A DNA stretch of 23,144 nt from Betaproteobacteria bacterium (GTDB taxonomy: Bacteria; Pseudomonadota; Gammaproteobacteria; Burkholderiales; Burkholderiaceae_C): positions 1-23,144 of the forward strand of contig VBCQ01000184.1 of NCBI GenBank assembly GCA_005882155.1. The letters run 5' to 3'. The notes beneath the pieces were generated by a model. That model was not told where the DNA came from. It worked only from the letters and a program-made list of their open reading frames with translations, and did no database searches. This document shows, piece by piece, positions 1 through 9,404 of the stretch. Each line of letters opens with the position of its first letter. Position 1 is the first letter of the stretch. A program made the position numbers and the translations under genes.

Positions 1-1
1 A

Positions 2-70
2 CTCACCGGCTATGCCGGCGGCGTGGAGCGCAAGCGCGCGCTGCTCGCGCTCGAAGAGGAATCGCGATGA
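2..70 (+). CDS. C-terminal tail of an unidentified gene cut by the window edge
   Basis: An open frame enters from the left edge and ends with a TGA at 68-70. It gives only 22 residues (LTGYAGGV, then a charged helix-like end rich in Arg, Ala, Leu and Glu), too few to name a family. The TGA overlaps the ATG of the following transporter in the classic ATGA arrangement, which argues that this is a real upstream gene of the same operon and is translationally coupled to it. No function is proposed. Confidence 0.5.
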   Translation, partial: LTGYAGGVERKRALLALEEESR

Positions 71-957
71 AATCATCCGACCTCGGCGAGCTGATCGCGC
101 TGGCCGCACTGTGGGGCGCATCGTTCCTGTTCATGCGCATGGGCGCGGCCGAGTTCGGTCCGGTCGCACTGTCCGCCGTGCGCGTCATTGGCGCCGCGTT
201 GTTCCTGCTGCCGCTGCTGCAGTGGCGCGGACAGATCGGCGCGTTGCGCCGGCACTGGCGCGCAATCTTCATCGTCGGCGCGATCAACTCGGCGCTGCCG
301 TTCCTGTGCTTCAGCTATGCAGCACTGTCGATCAGCGCGGGCCTGTCGGCGATCTTCAATGCGGCCTCGCCGCTGTTCGGCGCGCTCGTCGCCTGGCTGT
401 GGCTCAACGACAAGCTGACTCGCTCGCGCGTGCTCGGACTCGCGATCGGCTTCGGCGGCGTGATCTGGCTCGCATCGGACAAGGCGAGCTTCAAGCCCGG
501 CGGCTCGGGCTGGGCCATCGTCGCCTGCCTCGCCGGCGCCGCGCTCTACGGCGTCGCCGCGAACTTCGCGAAGAAGCGATTGAATGGAGTGCCGCCCATG
601 GCGGTGGCCGCGGGCAGCCAGCTGTCGGCTGCACTCGTCTTGCTGGTACCGGCTGTCGTCTGGTGGCCGCACACGATGCCGTCGCACGGCGCATGGATCG
701 CAGCGAGCCTGCTCGCGGTGGCGTGCACCGGCATGGCGTACCTGCTGTACTTCCGCCTCATCGCCCACGTCGGCCCGGCGAATGCGATCGCAGTCACGTT
801 TCTGATTCCGGTCTTCGCCGTGCTTTGGGGTTGGTTCTTCCTCGACGAGCGCATCACCGCCGCGATGGTCGCGGGCTGCGCCGTGATCCTCGTCGGCACC
901 GGGCTCACGACCGGCGTGCTGAAGTGGCCGTCGAGCAGGCGGGCTGCACAGACCTGA
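67..957 (+). CDS. EamA/DMT-family inner-membrane transporter
   Basis: This 296-residue protein is almost wholly hydrophobic and fits ten transmembrane helices arranged as two EamA repeats (about residues 8-138 and 148-285), the usual layout and length of drug/metabolite transporters such as RhtA and YdcZ relatives. Typical repeat features are seen: the start LIALAALWGASFLFMR, the loop AIFNAASPLFGALVAWLWL closing the first half, and the matching IPVFAVLWGWFFLDE in the second. Members export amino acids or other small metabolites by an ion-coupled mechanism; the substrate cannot be read from the sequence. The start at 67 has a purine-rich GAAGAGGA about 7 nt upstream and overlaps the stop of the preceding gene by 4 nt, suggesting coupled translation. 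Family certain, substrate unknown. Confidence 0.9.
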   Translation: MKSSDLGELIALAALWGASFLFMRMGAAEFGPVALSAVRVIGAALFLLPLLQWRGQIGALRRHWRAIFIVGAINSALPFLCFSYAALSISAGLSAIFNAASPLFGALVAWLWLNDKLTRSRVLGLAIGFGGVIWLASDKASFKPGGSGWAIVACLAGAALYGVAANFAKKRLNGVPPMAVAAGSQLSAALVLLVPAVVWWPHTMPSHGAWIAASLLAVACTGMAYLLYFRLIAHVGPANAIAVTFLIPVFAVLWGWFFLDERITAAMVAGCAVILVGTGLTTGVLKWPSSRRAAQT

Positions 958-989
958 CAACGGTCTACTCATCGCGCAGCCCGAGTCGC

Positions 990-1062
990 AAAAAAAGAAG
1001 GGGAGCGGGACAGCGTTGCCGGGGACTCGCTCTGGTCCTTCCCCGGCCTGCCCGCTCCCCTT
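990..1062 (-). terminator. Rho-independent terminator of the binding-protein/porin operon
   Basis: Read on the minus strand, a 12-bp perfect outer stem (1051-1062 with 998-1009, core CCCGCTCCCC) is followed by C then seven T residues (990-996). A second perfect 8-bp stem (1018-1025 with 1040-1047) nests inside the loop. It lies 50 nt past the stop of the minus-strand binding protein. On the plus strand it is followed by only TTT, so it probably ends the plus-strand exporter transcript less efficiently. Confidence 0.85.
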
Positions 1063-1112
1063 TGACGTCAATCGATCAGTGAGTGCTGTTCACCTTGAGG
1101 TCGTAGCTGCCT

Positions 1113-2261
1113 TCAGCGCACAACCTTCATCTCTTCGCGCTTCTCACCCTTGTAGGTGAACAGCGTCAGGGCACCGTTGCGGATGTCGCCCTTGTCGTCG
1201 AAGCTGATGTCACCGGTGACACCGTGGTAGTTGTCGGTCTTGGCGAGCACCGGCAAGTACTTCGCCGGGTCGGCCGAGCCGGCCTTGACCATCGCCGCCA
1301 CCATCACGTTGACAGCGTCGTACACGTAGGGCGCATAGATCTGCACATCGAGGTTGAACTTCTTCTTGAAGCTGGCCTTGAACTTCTCCATGCCGATCTT
1401 TTGCTTGCCTTCGACGCCACCGGCCTCGGCACAGATGACTTGGCCGTCGGCCATCGCGCCGGCAGCGAGCTTGGGCAGCTCGCTCGAGCAGATGCCGTCG
1501 CCGCCGACGAACTTGGCATTCAGGCCGAGCTGCTTCATCTGGCGAATCATCGGGCCGGCCACCGCGTCCATGCCGCCGTAGAACACGACGTCGGCTTTCT
1601 TGTCCTTCACGGCGGTCAAGATGGCGGTGAAATCGGTCGACTTGTCAGTGGTGAATTGACGCTCGGAGATGTTGCCGCCGGCGGCCTTCACGGCCTTCTC
1701 GAACTCTTCGGCCACACCCTGGCCATACGCGGTGCGGTCGTCGATGACGGCGATCGATTGGCCCTTGAGCTCCTTCACCGCGTAGCGCCCGAGCGTGCCG
1801 CCCAGGTGCACGTCGTCAGCAACCACGCGGAACGTGGTCTTGTGGCCGCTGCGGGTGAACTTCGGGTTGGTCGCCGAGGGAGAAATTTGCGGGATGCCGG
1901 CGTCGGCGTAGACCTTCGACGCAGGGATCGAGGTGCCCGAGTTCAAGTGCCCGACGACGCCGTTGACCTTGGAGTCGACGAGCTTTTGGGCCGCCGCAGT
2001 GCCTTGCTTGGGGTCGCCCGCATCGTCTTCGGGGACCAGCTCGAACTTGGCTTTCTTGCCGCCGATGGTCACGCCCTTCGCATTGAGGTCGTCGATGGCC
2101 ATGCGCGCGCCGAGCTCGATATCTTTGCCGAGGTGCGCGATGCCGCCGCTGGTCGGTCCGACATGCCCGATCTTGACGACCAGGTCTTGTGCGCAAGCAC
2201 CGCTGGCGATCAGCGTGGCCGCTGCGAGTGCGACGGCAGAGATGGTGAAGTGATGTCTCAT
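1113..2261 (-). CDS. Branched-chain amino acid ABC transporter substrate-binding protein (LivK family)
   Basis: The 382-residue protein has a Sec signal peptide (about residues 1-24, ending ACA before QDLVVKIG) and a type-1 periplasmic binding fold matching the LivK/LivJ family at full length. Family landmarks are IGHVGPTSG near the mature N-terminus, ELGARMAIDDLNAKG, VVGHLNSGTSIPAS in the first lobe, and YAPYVYDAVNVMVAAM in the second. It should capture leucine/isoleucine/valine or a related amino acid in the periplasm and hand it to a LivHMGF permease, but no permease or ATPase gene is nearby. It follows a porin gene in the same direction with a 16-nt gap, so the two are probably co-transcribed, and it is followed by a strong terminator. 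A weak AAGGGGA Shine-Dalgarno precedes the ATG. The ligand is inferred from the family only. Confidence 0.9.
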   Translation of the reverse strand: MRHHFTISAVALAAATLIASGACAQDLVVKIGHVGPTSGGIAHLGKDIELGARMAIDDLNAKGVTIGGKKAKFELVPEDDAGDPKQGTAAAQKLVDSKVNGVVGHLNSGTSIPASKVYADAGIPQISPSATNPKFTRSGHKTTFRVVADDVHLGGTLGRYAVKELKGQSIAVIDDRTAYGQGVAEEFEKAVKAAGGNISERQFTTDKSTDFTAILTAVKDKKADVVFYGGMDAVAGPMIRQMKQLGLNAKFVGGDGICSSELPKLAAGAMADGQVICAEAGGVEGKQKIGMEKFKASFKKKFNLDVQIYAPYVYDAVNVMVAAMVKAGSADPAKYLPVLAKTDNYHGVTGDISFDDKGDIRNGALTLFTYKGEKREEMKVVR

Positions 2262-2277
2262 GGATTCGTCCCCTTGA

Positions 2278-3173
2278 TCAGAAGTTGTGCCGGATGCCGA
2301 GCGCGACCGAGTGGAAGTCGCCGCCGTAGATCCCTGCCGCGCCGTCGTTCAGGCGGGTGTAGAAGCCGTAGACCTTGGTGCGCTTGCTGAGCTTGTAGTT
2401 GTAGGCCACGGTCGCCTGGCTCGCCTTGCTGCCGGCCAGGCCACCGATGTTGCCGGCGCTGCCGACGTTGACGTGGAATTCCGAATTGCCCAGCGCATAC
2501 ATCGCTGGACGTAGCCGCCGAGCGTGAAGGCGCCGAACTCGTACAAGCCGCGCAGCGCGAGCTGGTGCACGTCGCCGTCCTTCGCGTAGCCCGCGCCGAG
2601 TTGCAGCGGGCCGTTGGCCCAATTGACGGCGAGGTCGTAGGTCGGGTTCACGCCGGGCCTGGCTTCGCCCAAGGTGCGTGCAACGTCGACCGTGGCGCCG
2701 CCGAAGGTCGGCGAGTGGTACGCGATCTTGTTGGTGTTGCTCGACACATAGGCGTAGAGCGCGTCCGACGACGTGCCGGTGTCGTGGTTGTGCATGCTCA
2801 CGTAGTCGGCTGTCGCGTAGTACGCCTCGCTGACCATGTTCCCGAGGCGCAGCGTGCCGGCGCTCGAGGCGGTGAGGTTCACCTCGGAGCGGCGGCCCCA
2901 GAACACGGCGTTGGCCGCACCGGTGTCGGGACTGAAGCCATGCTCGATCTGGAAGCCCGCGGCGAGACCGCCGCCCATGTCTTCGGTGCCCTTGAAACCG
3001 ATGCGCGACGAGTTGTTCTGCAGCACCCACACCGAGCTGCCGCCCGCTGTCTGGCGCTCGACCGTCTCGTTGAGACGGCCGTAGATGGTGACGCTGGATT
3101 GAGCCGACGCCACGGCGGCGCCGCATGCGAGGCCGGCGACGCTGAATGCCCTCAGGAGTGTTTGTCTCTTCAT
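2278..3173 (-). pseudogene. Gram-negative outer-membrane porin, disrupted by an internal deletion/frameshift
   Basis: The first frame (from 3173) gives a signal peptide ending in ASAQ, then SSVTIYGRLNE, NNSSRIGFKGTEDMGGG and the PEFG-like loop region of Burkholderiales trimeric porins (Porin_4 / OmpC-like), up to LGGYVQR at about residue 224. It then runs out of frame. The rest of the barrel, beginning MYALGNSEFHVN, continues in another frame from about 2502 and ends in the classic C-terminal strand with a final Phe (LGIRHNF). Together the two parts give about 297 residues, against roughly 320-360 usual. In relatives a loop and part of a strand lie between GGY and AMY, so a simple one-base frameshift would not explain it; some 15-20 residues seem to be missing at 2500-2508. 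As written, translation would give a barrel without its C-terminal strands and assembly signal. It sits just upstream of the LivK-type gene. Confidence 0.8.
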
Positions 3174-3447
3174 GGTGTTGTGATGAATGGGTTGACTCGT
3201 TCACCGCAGCCGTACATCGCGCTCGATGGCACGGCCGTCGGGCCCTGCGGTTGCGTGCCGTGGGCCACGTTGAACCGCGAGGCGAAGTGTTCCGCACGCA
3301 CCCTTCGAGGACTGTCGGAAAGCGGGCGATGCGGCCGACGATCCTGCGGTTCTCGCGCGGCGCTTCGGCGAGTTCTCGACGCCGATCAGAGGCACGCTGA
3401 CGCCCGTTGTCGAACGCCCGTGTCGACCGATCAGCCTGAGGACAGCC

Positions 3448-4614
3448 ATGCGTCGTCTTTCAATCCGTTCCGTGTTGCACGCGTTCCTATCTGCCGCTGC
3501 ATCGACCCTGCTGCTCGGCGCACTCGCCGGCTGCGACCAGGCGCCAAGCGTCAACAAGATCGGCGTTGCACAACCCTTGTCGGGCAGCATCGGCGCGCAA
3601 GGCCAGGACATGCTCAACGGCGCGCAGCTCGCGGTCGACGAGATCAATGCCGGCGGTGGCGTGCGCAGCGGTTCGGCGCGGGCGCGGCTCGAGATCGTGT
3701 CGGCCGACGACAAGGCCGATGCCGAGGCCGGCAAGGTCGCCGCGCAGCGTCTCGTCGAAGCCGACGTGCTGGTGGCGCTCGCGAACCTGAACTCCGGCGT
3801 CAGCATCGCGGCGGCACCGATCTACGCGCAGGCCAACATTCCGCAGCTCGCGATCTCGACCAAGCCGAGCTACACGCAGCTCCAACTCGCGACCACCTTG
3901 CGCCTCGTCGCCAACGACGATCTGCAGTCGCGCGCCATCGGCAGCTTCGCAGCGCAGTTGCCGGGCGCCGAGCGCTTTGCCGTGATCGACGACGCCACAC
4001 CATACGGCAAGGGCTTGGCCGATGCGGTGGCGGCCGACGTCGCGCGCGCCGGCAAGAAGGTCCCGCTGCGGCTCTCGCTCGACAACAGCCGGATCGACTT
4101 CACGCCGCAGATGGCCGAGTTGCGCGACACCTCGAGCGACGTGATCGTCGCGATCCTGAGCGACTTCCAGGTCGAGGCGCTGGTGCAGCAACTCGCGAAG
4201 GCGGGACTGCAGCGCATGCGCATCGTCGGCGGCGACACACTGAAGACCGACAAGCTGCTGCATTCGGCCGGCGTCGTGCAGGCGATCTTCGCGACCTCGC
4301 CGATCCTCGAGGCGCGCGAATTCCCTAACGGCCCGGCCTTTCTCGAGAAGTTTCGCAAGCGCTTCAACGGCGAGCCGGTGTACGGCGCGCACTACGCGTA
4401 CGACGCGGTTCATTTGGTGGCCGATGCGATCACGCGCAACGGCTCCGTCGACCGCGCTCACTTGCTGCAGCGGCTGAAGACCTTCGACGGCGCAGCGCCG
4501 GTCACCGGCTCGATGCGCTTTCGCGACGACGGCGAACAACGCTACGGCGCAATCGCGGTGTACGAGCTGCGCGCGGGCAAGTGGCTGCCGTTGATGCGCT
4601 CGGATCGCTGGTAG
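3448..4614 (+). CDS. Substrate-binding lipoprotein of a branched-chain amino acid type ABC transporter
   Basis: The 388-residue protein has the same type-1 periplasmic binding fold as the LivK-like gene on the other side of the porin (VAQPLSGSIGAQGQDMLNGA, LNSGVSIAAAPIYAQANIP, AHYAYDAVHLVADAI), but it is a clear paralogue, not a copy. Its N-terminus carries a lipobox, LAGC, with Cys29 as the lipidated residue and Asp at the +2 position. In enterobacteria +2 Asp keeps lipoproteins in the inner membrane, which would suit a tethered transporter component. A GAGGA Shine-Dalgarno lies 6 nt before the ATG. It is transcribed divergently from the porin across a 274-nt gap in which no convincing promoter could be assigned. 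No permease or ATPase gene accompanies it. Its ligand is unknown; it may serve a transporter encoded elsewhere or be sensory. Confidence 0.88.
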   Translation: MRRLSIRSVLHAFLSAAASTLLLGALAGCDQAPSVNKIGVAQPLSGSIGAQGQDMLNGAQLAVDEINAGGGVRSGSARARLEIVSADDKADAEAGKVAAQRLVEADVLVALANLNSGVSIAAAPIYAQANIPQLAISTKPSYTQLQLATTLRLVANDDLQSRAIGSFAAQLPGAERFAVIDDATPYGKGLADAVAADVARAGKKVPLRLSLDNSRIDFTPQMAELRDTSSDVIVAILSDFQVEALVQQLAKAGLQRMRIVGGDTLKTDKLLHSAGVVQAIFATSPILEAREFPNGPAFLEKFRKRFNGEPVYGAHYAYDAVHLVADAITRNGSVDRAHLLQRLKTFDGAAPVTGSMRFRDDGEQRYGAIAVYELRAGKWLPLMRSDRW

Positions 4615-4637
4615 CGGTCTGTCTAGAATCCACGGCC

Positions 4638-5545
4638 ATGAACCGTCGTTGGGTCAGCGTCCTCAGACTCTGTCTCGCTCTTGCATCCACGTTGTGGCTC
4701 GGCTGCGCCGCTGCCCAGTCGTCGCCGACGCTGCGCAAGATCAGCGAAGCCGGGATGATCGCGATCGGCTACCGCGAGTCGAGCCTGCCGTTTTCCTACC
4801 TCGACCAGGCGCAGCGGCCGATCGGTTATTCGATGGCGATCTGCGAGCACATCGTCGATGCGGTGCAGGCGCGGCTCGGCATCGCCGACCTCGAGCGGCG
4901 CTATGTCGCGGTCAACTCGTCGACGCGCATCCCGATGGTCGCCAACGGCACCGTCGACCTCGAATGCGGCGTCACGACGAACACCGCCGAGCGAGCGCGC
5001 CAAGTCGCGTTCACCGTCACCACCTACGTCGCGGCGAGCCGGCTCGTGTCGAAGAAGGCGACGCCGGTGCGCAGCCTCGCCGACCTGCGCGGCAAGGTCG
5101 TCACGTCGAGCGTCGGCACGACGAGCCTGCGCCACCTCGAAGACCTGCGCACCTCGCGCGGCTGGGACCTGAGCATCGTCGCCGCGCAGGACGACCCCGA
5201 GGCGTTCCGCCTCGTCGAGACCGACCGCGCCGCCGCCTATGCGATGGACGACGTGCTGCTGTACGGCAGCATCGCGCGCTCACGCCGCCCCGGCGACTAC
5301 CTCGTCTCTGACGACGCGCTGTCGGTCGAGCCCTACGGCTTCATGCTCGCCAAGGGTGACCCTGAGTTCAAGCGGCTCGCCGACGACGCGATCCTCGCGC
5401 TGTTCAAGAGCGGCGAGATCGAGCGCATCTACCGGCGCTGGTTCGAGTCGCCGATCCCGCCGCACGGCATCAACCTTGCGCTGCCGATGAGCCCGATGAT
5501 GCGGCGCGTGATCGCGCACCCGAGCGACTCGCCCGACCCTGCGGT

Positions 5546-5570
<25 letters not shown>
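4638..5570 (+). CDS. GltI-like glutamate/aspartate periplasmic binding protein
   Basis: The 310-residue protein is a family-3 extracellular solute-binding protein (SBP_bac_3). After a signal peptide (residues 1 to about 26, ending AAAQ) it shows the GltI-type blocks: IAIGYRESSLPFSYLD, then NGTVDLECGVTTNTAERA (close to the ECGSTTN block of E. coli GltI), and a C-terminal IYRRWFESPIPPHGINL. These predict binding of glutamate/aspartate, though a different dicarboxylic amino acid is possible. An upstream in-frame ATG at 4581 exists but would overlap the previous gene and bury the signal peptide, so 4638 is preferred. The gene runs tail to tail into the response regulator, overlapping its last 25 nt. 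No GltJKL genes follow. The neighbouring two-component system is of the kind that controls acidic amino acid uptake, which supports the glutamate assignment. Confidence 0.87.
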
Positions 5571-6870
<1,300 letters not shown>

Positions 6871-6898
<28 letters not shown>

Positions 6899-8715
6899 TG
6901 CTGCCCTTCCACGCTCGCCTGAGCGACATCGAATTCGAATACTGCTCCCGACTCCGCCGGCACCGAACGCAGCACGCCGCCGAACTCGCGCACGATGTGC
7001 GATGAGATCACGAGCCCGAGCCCGAGCCCTTCGCCGGGCGGCTTGGTCGTGAAAAACGGCTCGAACAAACGCGCGCCGAGCTGCGCCGGAATGCCGGGGC
7101 CCGAGTCGGCCACGCGCACCACGACCCGCGTGCCGCTGGCCGCCGCGCAGATCGTCAGCACGCGCTGCTCGCTCGCGTGCATCGCGTCGATCGCGTTGGC
7201 CATCAGGTTGACGAGCACCTGCTCGAGGCGGTGCGCATCGCACTGCACCGCCAGGCTGTCGGGCAGCTCCTCGCGCAGCGTGACGCACTCGGCCTGCAGC
7301 CGCGCGCGCAGCAGCAGGCGTGCGTTGGCGACCGCCTGCGCGAGCGGCAGCGCACGCTCGCTCACGGGGGCCTTGCGCGTGAACGACTTGAGCTGCGCGG
7401 TGATGCGGCCCATGCGTTCGGCCAGGCCGTTGATCGCCTGGAAGTTTTCGCTCGCGAGCTGGAGTTGCGCGCGCTCGAGCAGCAGGCGGCCGTTGTCGGC
7501 GAGCGCGCGCAACGCCGTCAGCGGCTGGCCGAGCTCGTGCGAGATGCCCGCCGAAAGCTGACCGAGCAGCGCGAGCTTGCCGGCCTGCACGAGCTCTTCC
7601 TGCGCCTGGCGCAGCACCTGCTCGGCGTGCTCGCGTTCGTGCACCTCGCGGCGCAATTCGCGGTTGCTCATCTCGAGCTCGGCGGTGCGCTGGCGCACCT
7701 TCTGCTCGAGCTCGTCGTTCGCGCGCTGCAGCGCTTCGCGCGCGGCGAGCTTTTGCGCCACCACGCGCCGGCGCTGCAGCAGCAATGCGATGACGAGGCC
7801 GACGCAGCCGGCCGCCGCGCCGCCGCTCCACGCCGCGGCGCGTGCATCGCGCCACACGTGGGTCGTGCTCGAGAGCATCAACAAGCGCCAGCCGACACGC
7901 GCGAGCGGGCGTTCGTGCATGACGCGCAGCTCGCGAGTTCCGCTGGCCGAAGCCTGCAGGCTCACGAGCTCGGCACCGTCTGGAAGCGCGCGTACCGGCA
8001 GTGTCAGCGCGGACAGCGGCTTGCGTTTCCACGCCGGCACCGACGACATGATGACGATGCCGGCATCGTCGACGACGATCGGCTTTTCGCTCTCGGGGCG
8101 GAACGCCGACTCGACCCACGCGGTCTCGATCGGTTCGAGGCTGGTGCGCACGATGACGGCGCCCAAGGTCGATGCGTCGCGCCGCAGCGGCCGCGCCAGG
8201 CACACGGTAGAGGCACCAGCCGCATCGGGGGCGAAATGGCGCGTCTCGTTGCCGGCGAGCGCGTCGGCGACACACGGCTCGTCGGTCATCCTGCGCCCGA
8301 GCTGCGAGTCGGGTCGGAACCAATCGCTGCTCGCGAGCACGCGACCCTGCGCGTCGAGCACGCCCGCCCACAGCGCACCTGAGCGCGCGACGAAGCGTGT
8401 GAGCCGCCGATTGATCGCAGAGCGCATGCCCGCGGCTTCGGGTGCCTTCAGCAACGCGCCGATTTCGCCGTCGGCGTCGATCAACCCCGGCAAGTCGCCC
8501 TGCTTGCCGAGCTCGATGTCGAGCACCGCTGCATACAGATTGAGCTGGTGCACTGCCGTGTCGCCGAGCTGCGCGAACGCGCGCTGTTCACTCCACGCGA
8601 ACGCAAGCCCGGCGCTCAGCGCGACCACGGCTGCCAGCACGAGGGTGCCGATCAGCGGCGCGGTGCGGCGCAGCAAAGGATGACGCTTCGAATCCAAACC
8701 AGGGCCTGTCCACAC
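6871..8715 (-). CDS. Membrane sensor histidine kinase, DctB/AauS type
   Basis: Partner kinase of the DctD-type regulator. From the chosen GTG start it has 614 residues. These comprise a first membrane helix (about 19-41), a periplasmic PDC/dCache-like sensor domain (about 45-285, with the family block SSVPAWKRKPL), a second helix (about 295-315), a coiled coil rich in Glu/Arg, an H-box GQLSAGISHELGQPLTALR with His393, an N-box LVNLMANAIDAM, and ATP-binding boxes ADSGPGIP and GEGLGLGLVIS. Length and layout match DctB. The start is uncertain: GTG at 8715 lacks a good Shine-Dalgarno, while an in-frame TTG at 8697 has GGACAGG at suitable spacing. A further in-frame ATG at 8838 would add an unlikely Cys/Arg-rich leader and would overlap the palindrome described at 8819-8838. 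The ligand is probably a dicarboxylate such as glutamate, inferred from the adjacent GltI-like gene. Confidence 0.9.
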
Positions 8716-8818
8716 GAGAAATGCACACCCACGCCGGGCGCGCGATCTTCGGCCACGAGCTGCGCAGCAGTCAATGCACGGATTCGATGAGCGGATTTCT
8801 ATACATCGATCGTCACCA

Positions 8819-8838
8819 TCGTGTGTGGTTTGCCGCAC
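8819..8838. promoter_or_regulatory. 20-bp palindrome, candidate activator-binding site
   Basis: TCGTGTGG and CCGCACGA form 8-bp arms with one mismatch around a TTTG spacer. The site lies between the divergent kinase and lrp genes, about 65 bp upstream of the -24 element at 8893, so its centre is near -90 from the expected start. That is a usual distance for enhancer sites of sigma-54 activators. It could instead be an Lrp or kinase-promoter operator. Confidence 0.5.
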
Positions 8839-8892
8839 GAAGCGGGACCGCGAAACGAATGCTTACCGGGCGTAGGCAAGCCACCACGGGGC

Positions 8893-8908
8893 TGGCACGG
8901 CGCCTGCA
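8893..8908 (+). promoter_or_regulatory. Sigma-54 (-24/-12) promoter of the tandem lrp genes
   Basis: TGGCACGGCGCCTGCA matches the sigma-54 consensus TGGCAC-N5-TTGCA at every fixed position but one (C for the first T of the -12 box), with the correct GG-to-GC spacing of 10 bp. Transcription would start near 8919 and leave a leader of about 20 nt before the ATG at 8940, long enough for the GGAGA ribosome site seen there. The match was found by eye and has not been tested. Confidence 0.65.
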
Positions 8909-8939
8909 ACACCGGAGAACAACGATCCGGAGACAAGAC

Positions 8940-9404
8940 ATGCCGATCACCCTGGACAAGACCGATGCGCGCATTCTGCGCTTGCTCAAGCGCGACGGGC
9001 GCATCTCGAACCTGAAGCTCGCGGAGGACGTGCATCTGTCCCCGACCGCGGTACTCGAGCGCGTGAAGCGTCTGCAGCGCGAAGGCGTCATCCTCGGCTA
9101 CCAGGCGCATCTGAACGTGCAGAAGGCCGGCATGGGCTTCACGGCGTATGTCGAAGTGCAATTGGACCGTACCGGCGCCGACTTGATGCAGACCTTCCAC
9201 GCAGCAGTGCAGACGCGTCCGGAAATTCTCGAATGCCACCTGATCGCCGGCAGCTTCGACTACCTGCTCAAGGTGTGGGCGCGAGACGCTACCGCTTGGC
9301 GCGATCGGGTGGCTTCGGTCGTCGGATCGCTACCCGGCGTGCGCGACTCGCGCAGCTACAACGTCACGCAGCAACTCAAGCATGGAGCGGCGCTTGCTTG
9401 CTGA
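8940..9404 (+). CDS. Lrp/AsnC family transcriptional regulator (first of a tandem pair)
   Basis: The 154-residue protein has the standard two-part Lrp build. An N-terminal winged helix-turn-helix (about 5-60: LDKTDARILRLLKRDGRISN, LAEDVHLSPTAVLERVKRL) is followed by a RAM/AsnC_trans_reg ligand and oligomerisation domain (about 70-150, with the GSFDYLLKVWARD block). Such proteins bind amino acids and assemble into octamers that wrap DNA. The ATG at 8940 is preceded by GGAGA at 6 nt. The frame extends upstream to 8721 but that part carries no domain. A sigma-54-type promoter lies just upstream. The 3' end overlaps the start of a second lrp gene, so both should be made from one transcript and may form mixed oligomers. 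Confidence 0.93.
   Translation: MPITLDKTDARILRLLKRDGRISNLKLAEDVHLSPTAVLERVKRLQREGVILGYQAHLNVQKAGMGFTAYVEVQLDRTGADLMQTFHAAVQTRPEILECHLIAGSFDYLLKVWARDATAWRDRVASVVGSLPGVRDSRSYNVTQQLKHGAALAC

Noticed and set aside
12..1082. Long open frame on the plus strand alongside the DMT exporter, and similar antisense frames opposite the LivK-type gene, purF, trpB and folC
   Set aside because: Arg/Ala/His-rich compositions without domains are typical shadows of GC-rich coding DNA; the recognised genes in other frames explain the sequence.
3226..3241. Possible second sigma-54 promoter (TGGCACGGCCGTCGGG) before the lipoprotein-type binding protein
   Set aside because: The -24 half is good but the -12 GC is absent at the required spacing, and it is over 200 nt from the start codon.
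8716..8838. Extended N-terminus of the kinase starting at ATG 8838
   Set aside because: It adds 41 residues rich in Cys and Arg with no homology signal, and it would overlap the palindrome; GTG 8715 or TTG 8697 gives the usual DctB start just before the first membrane helix.
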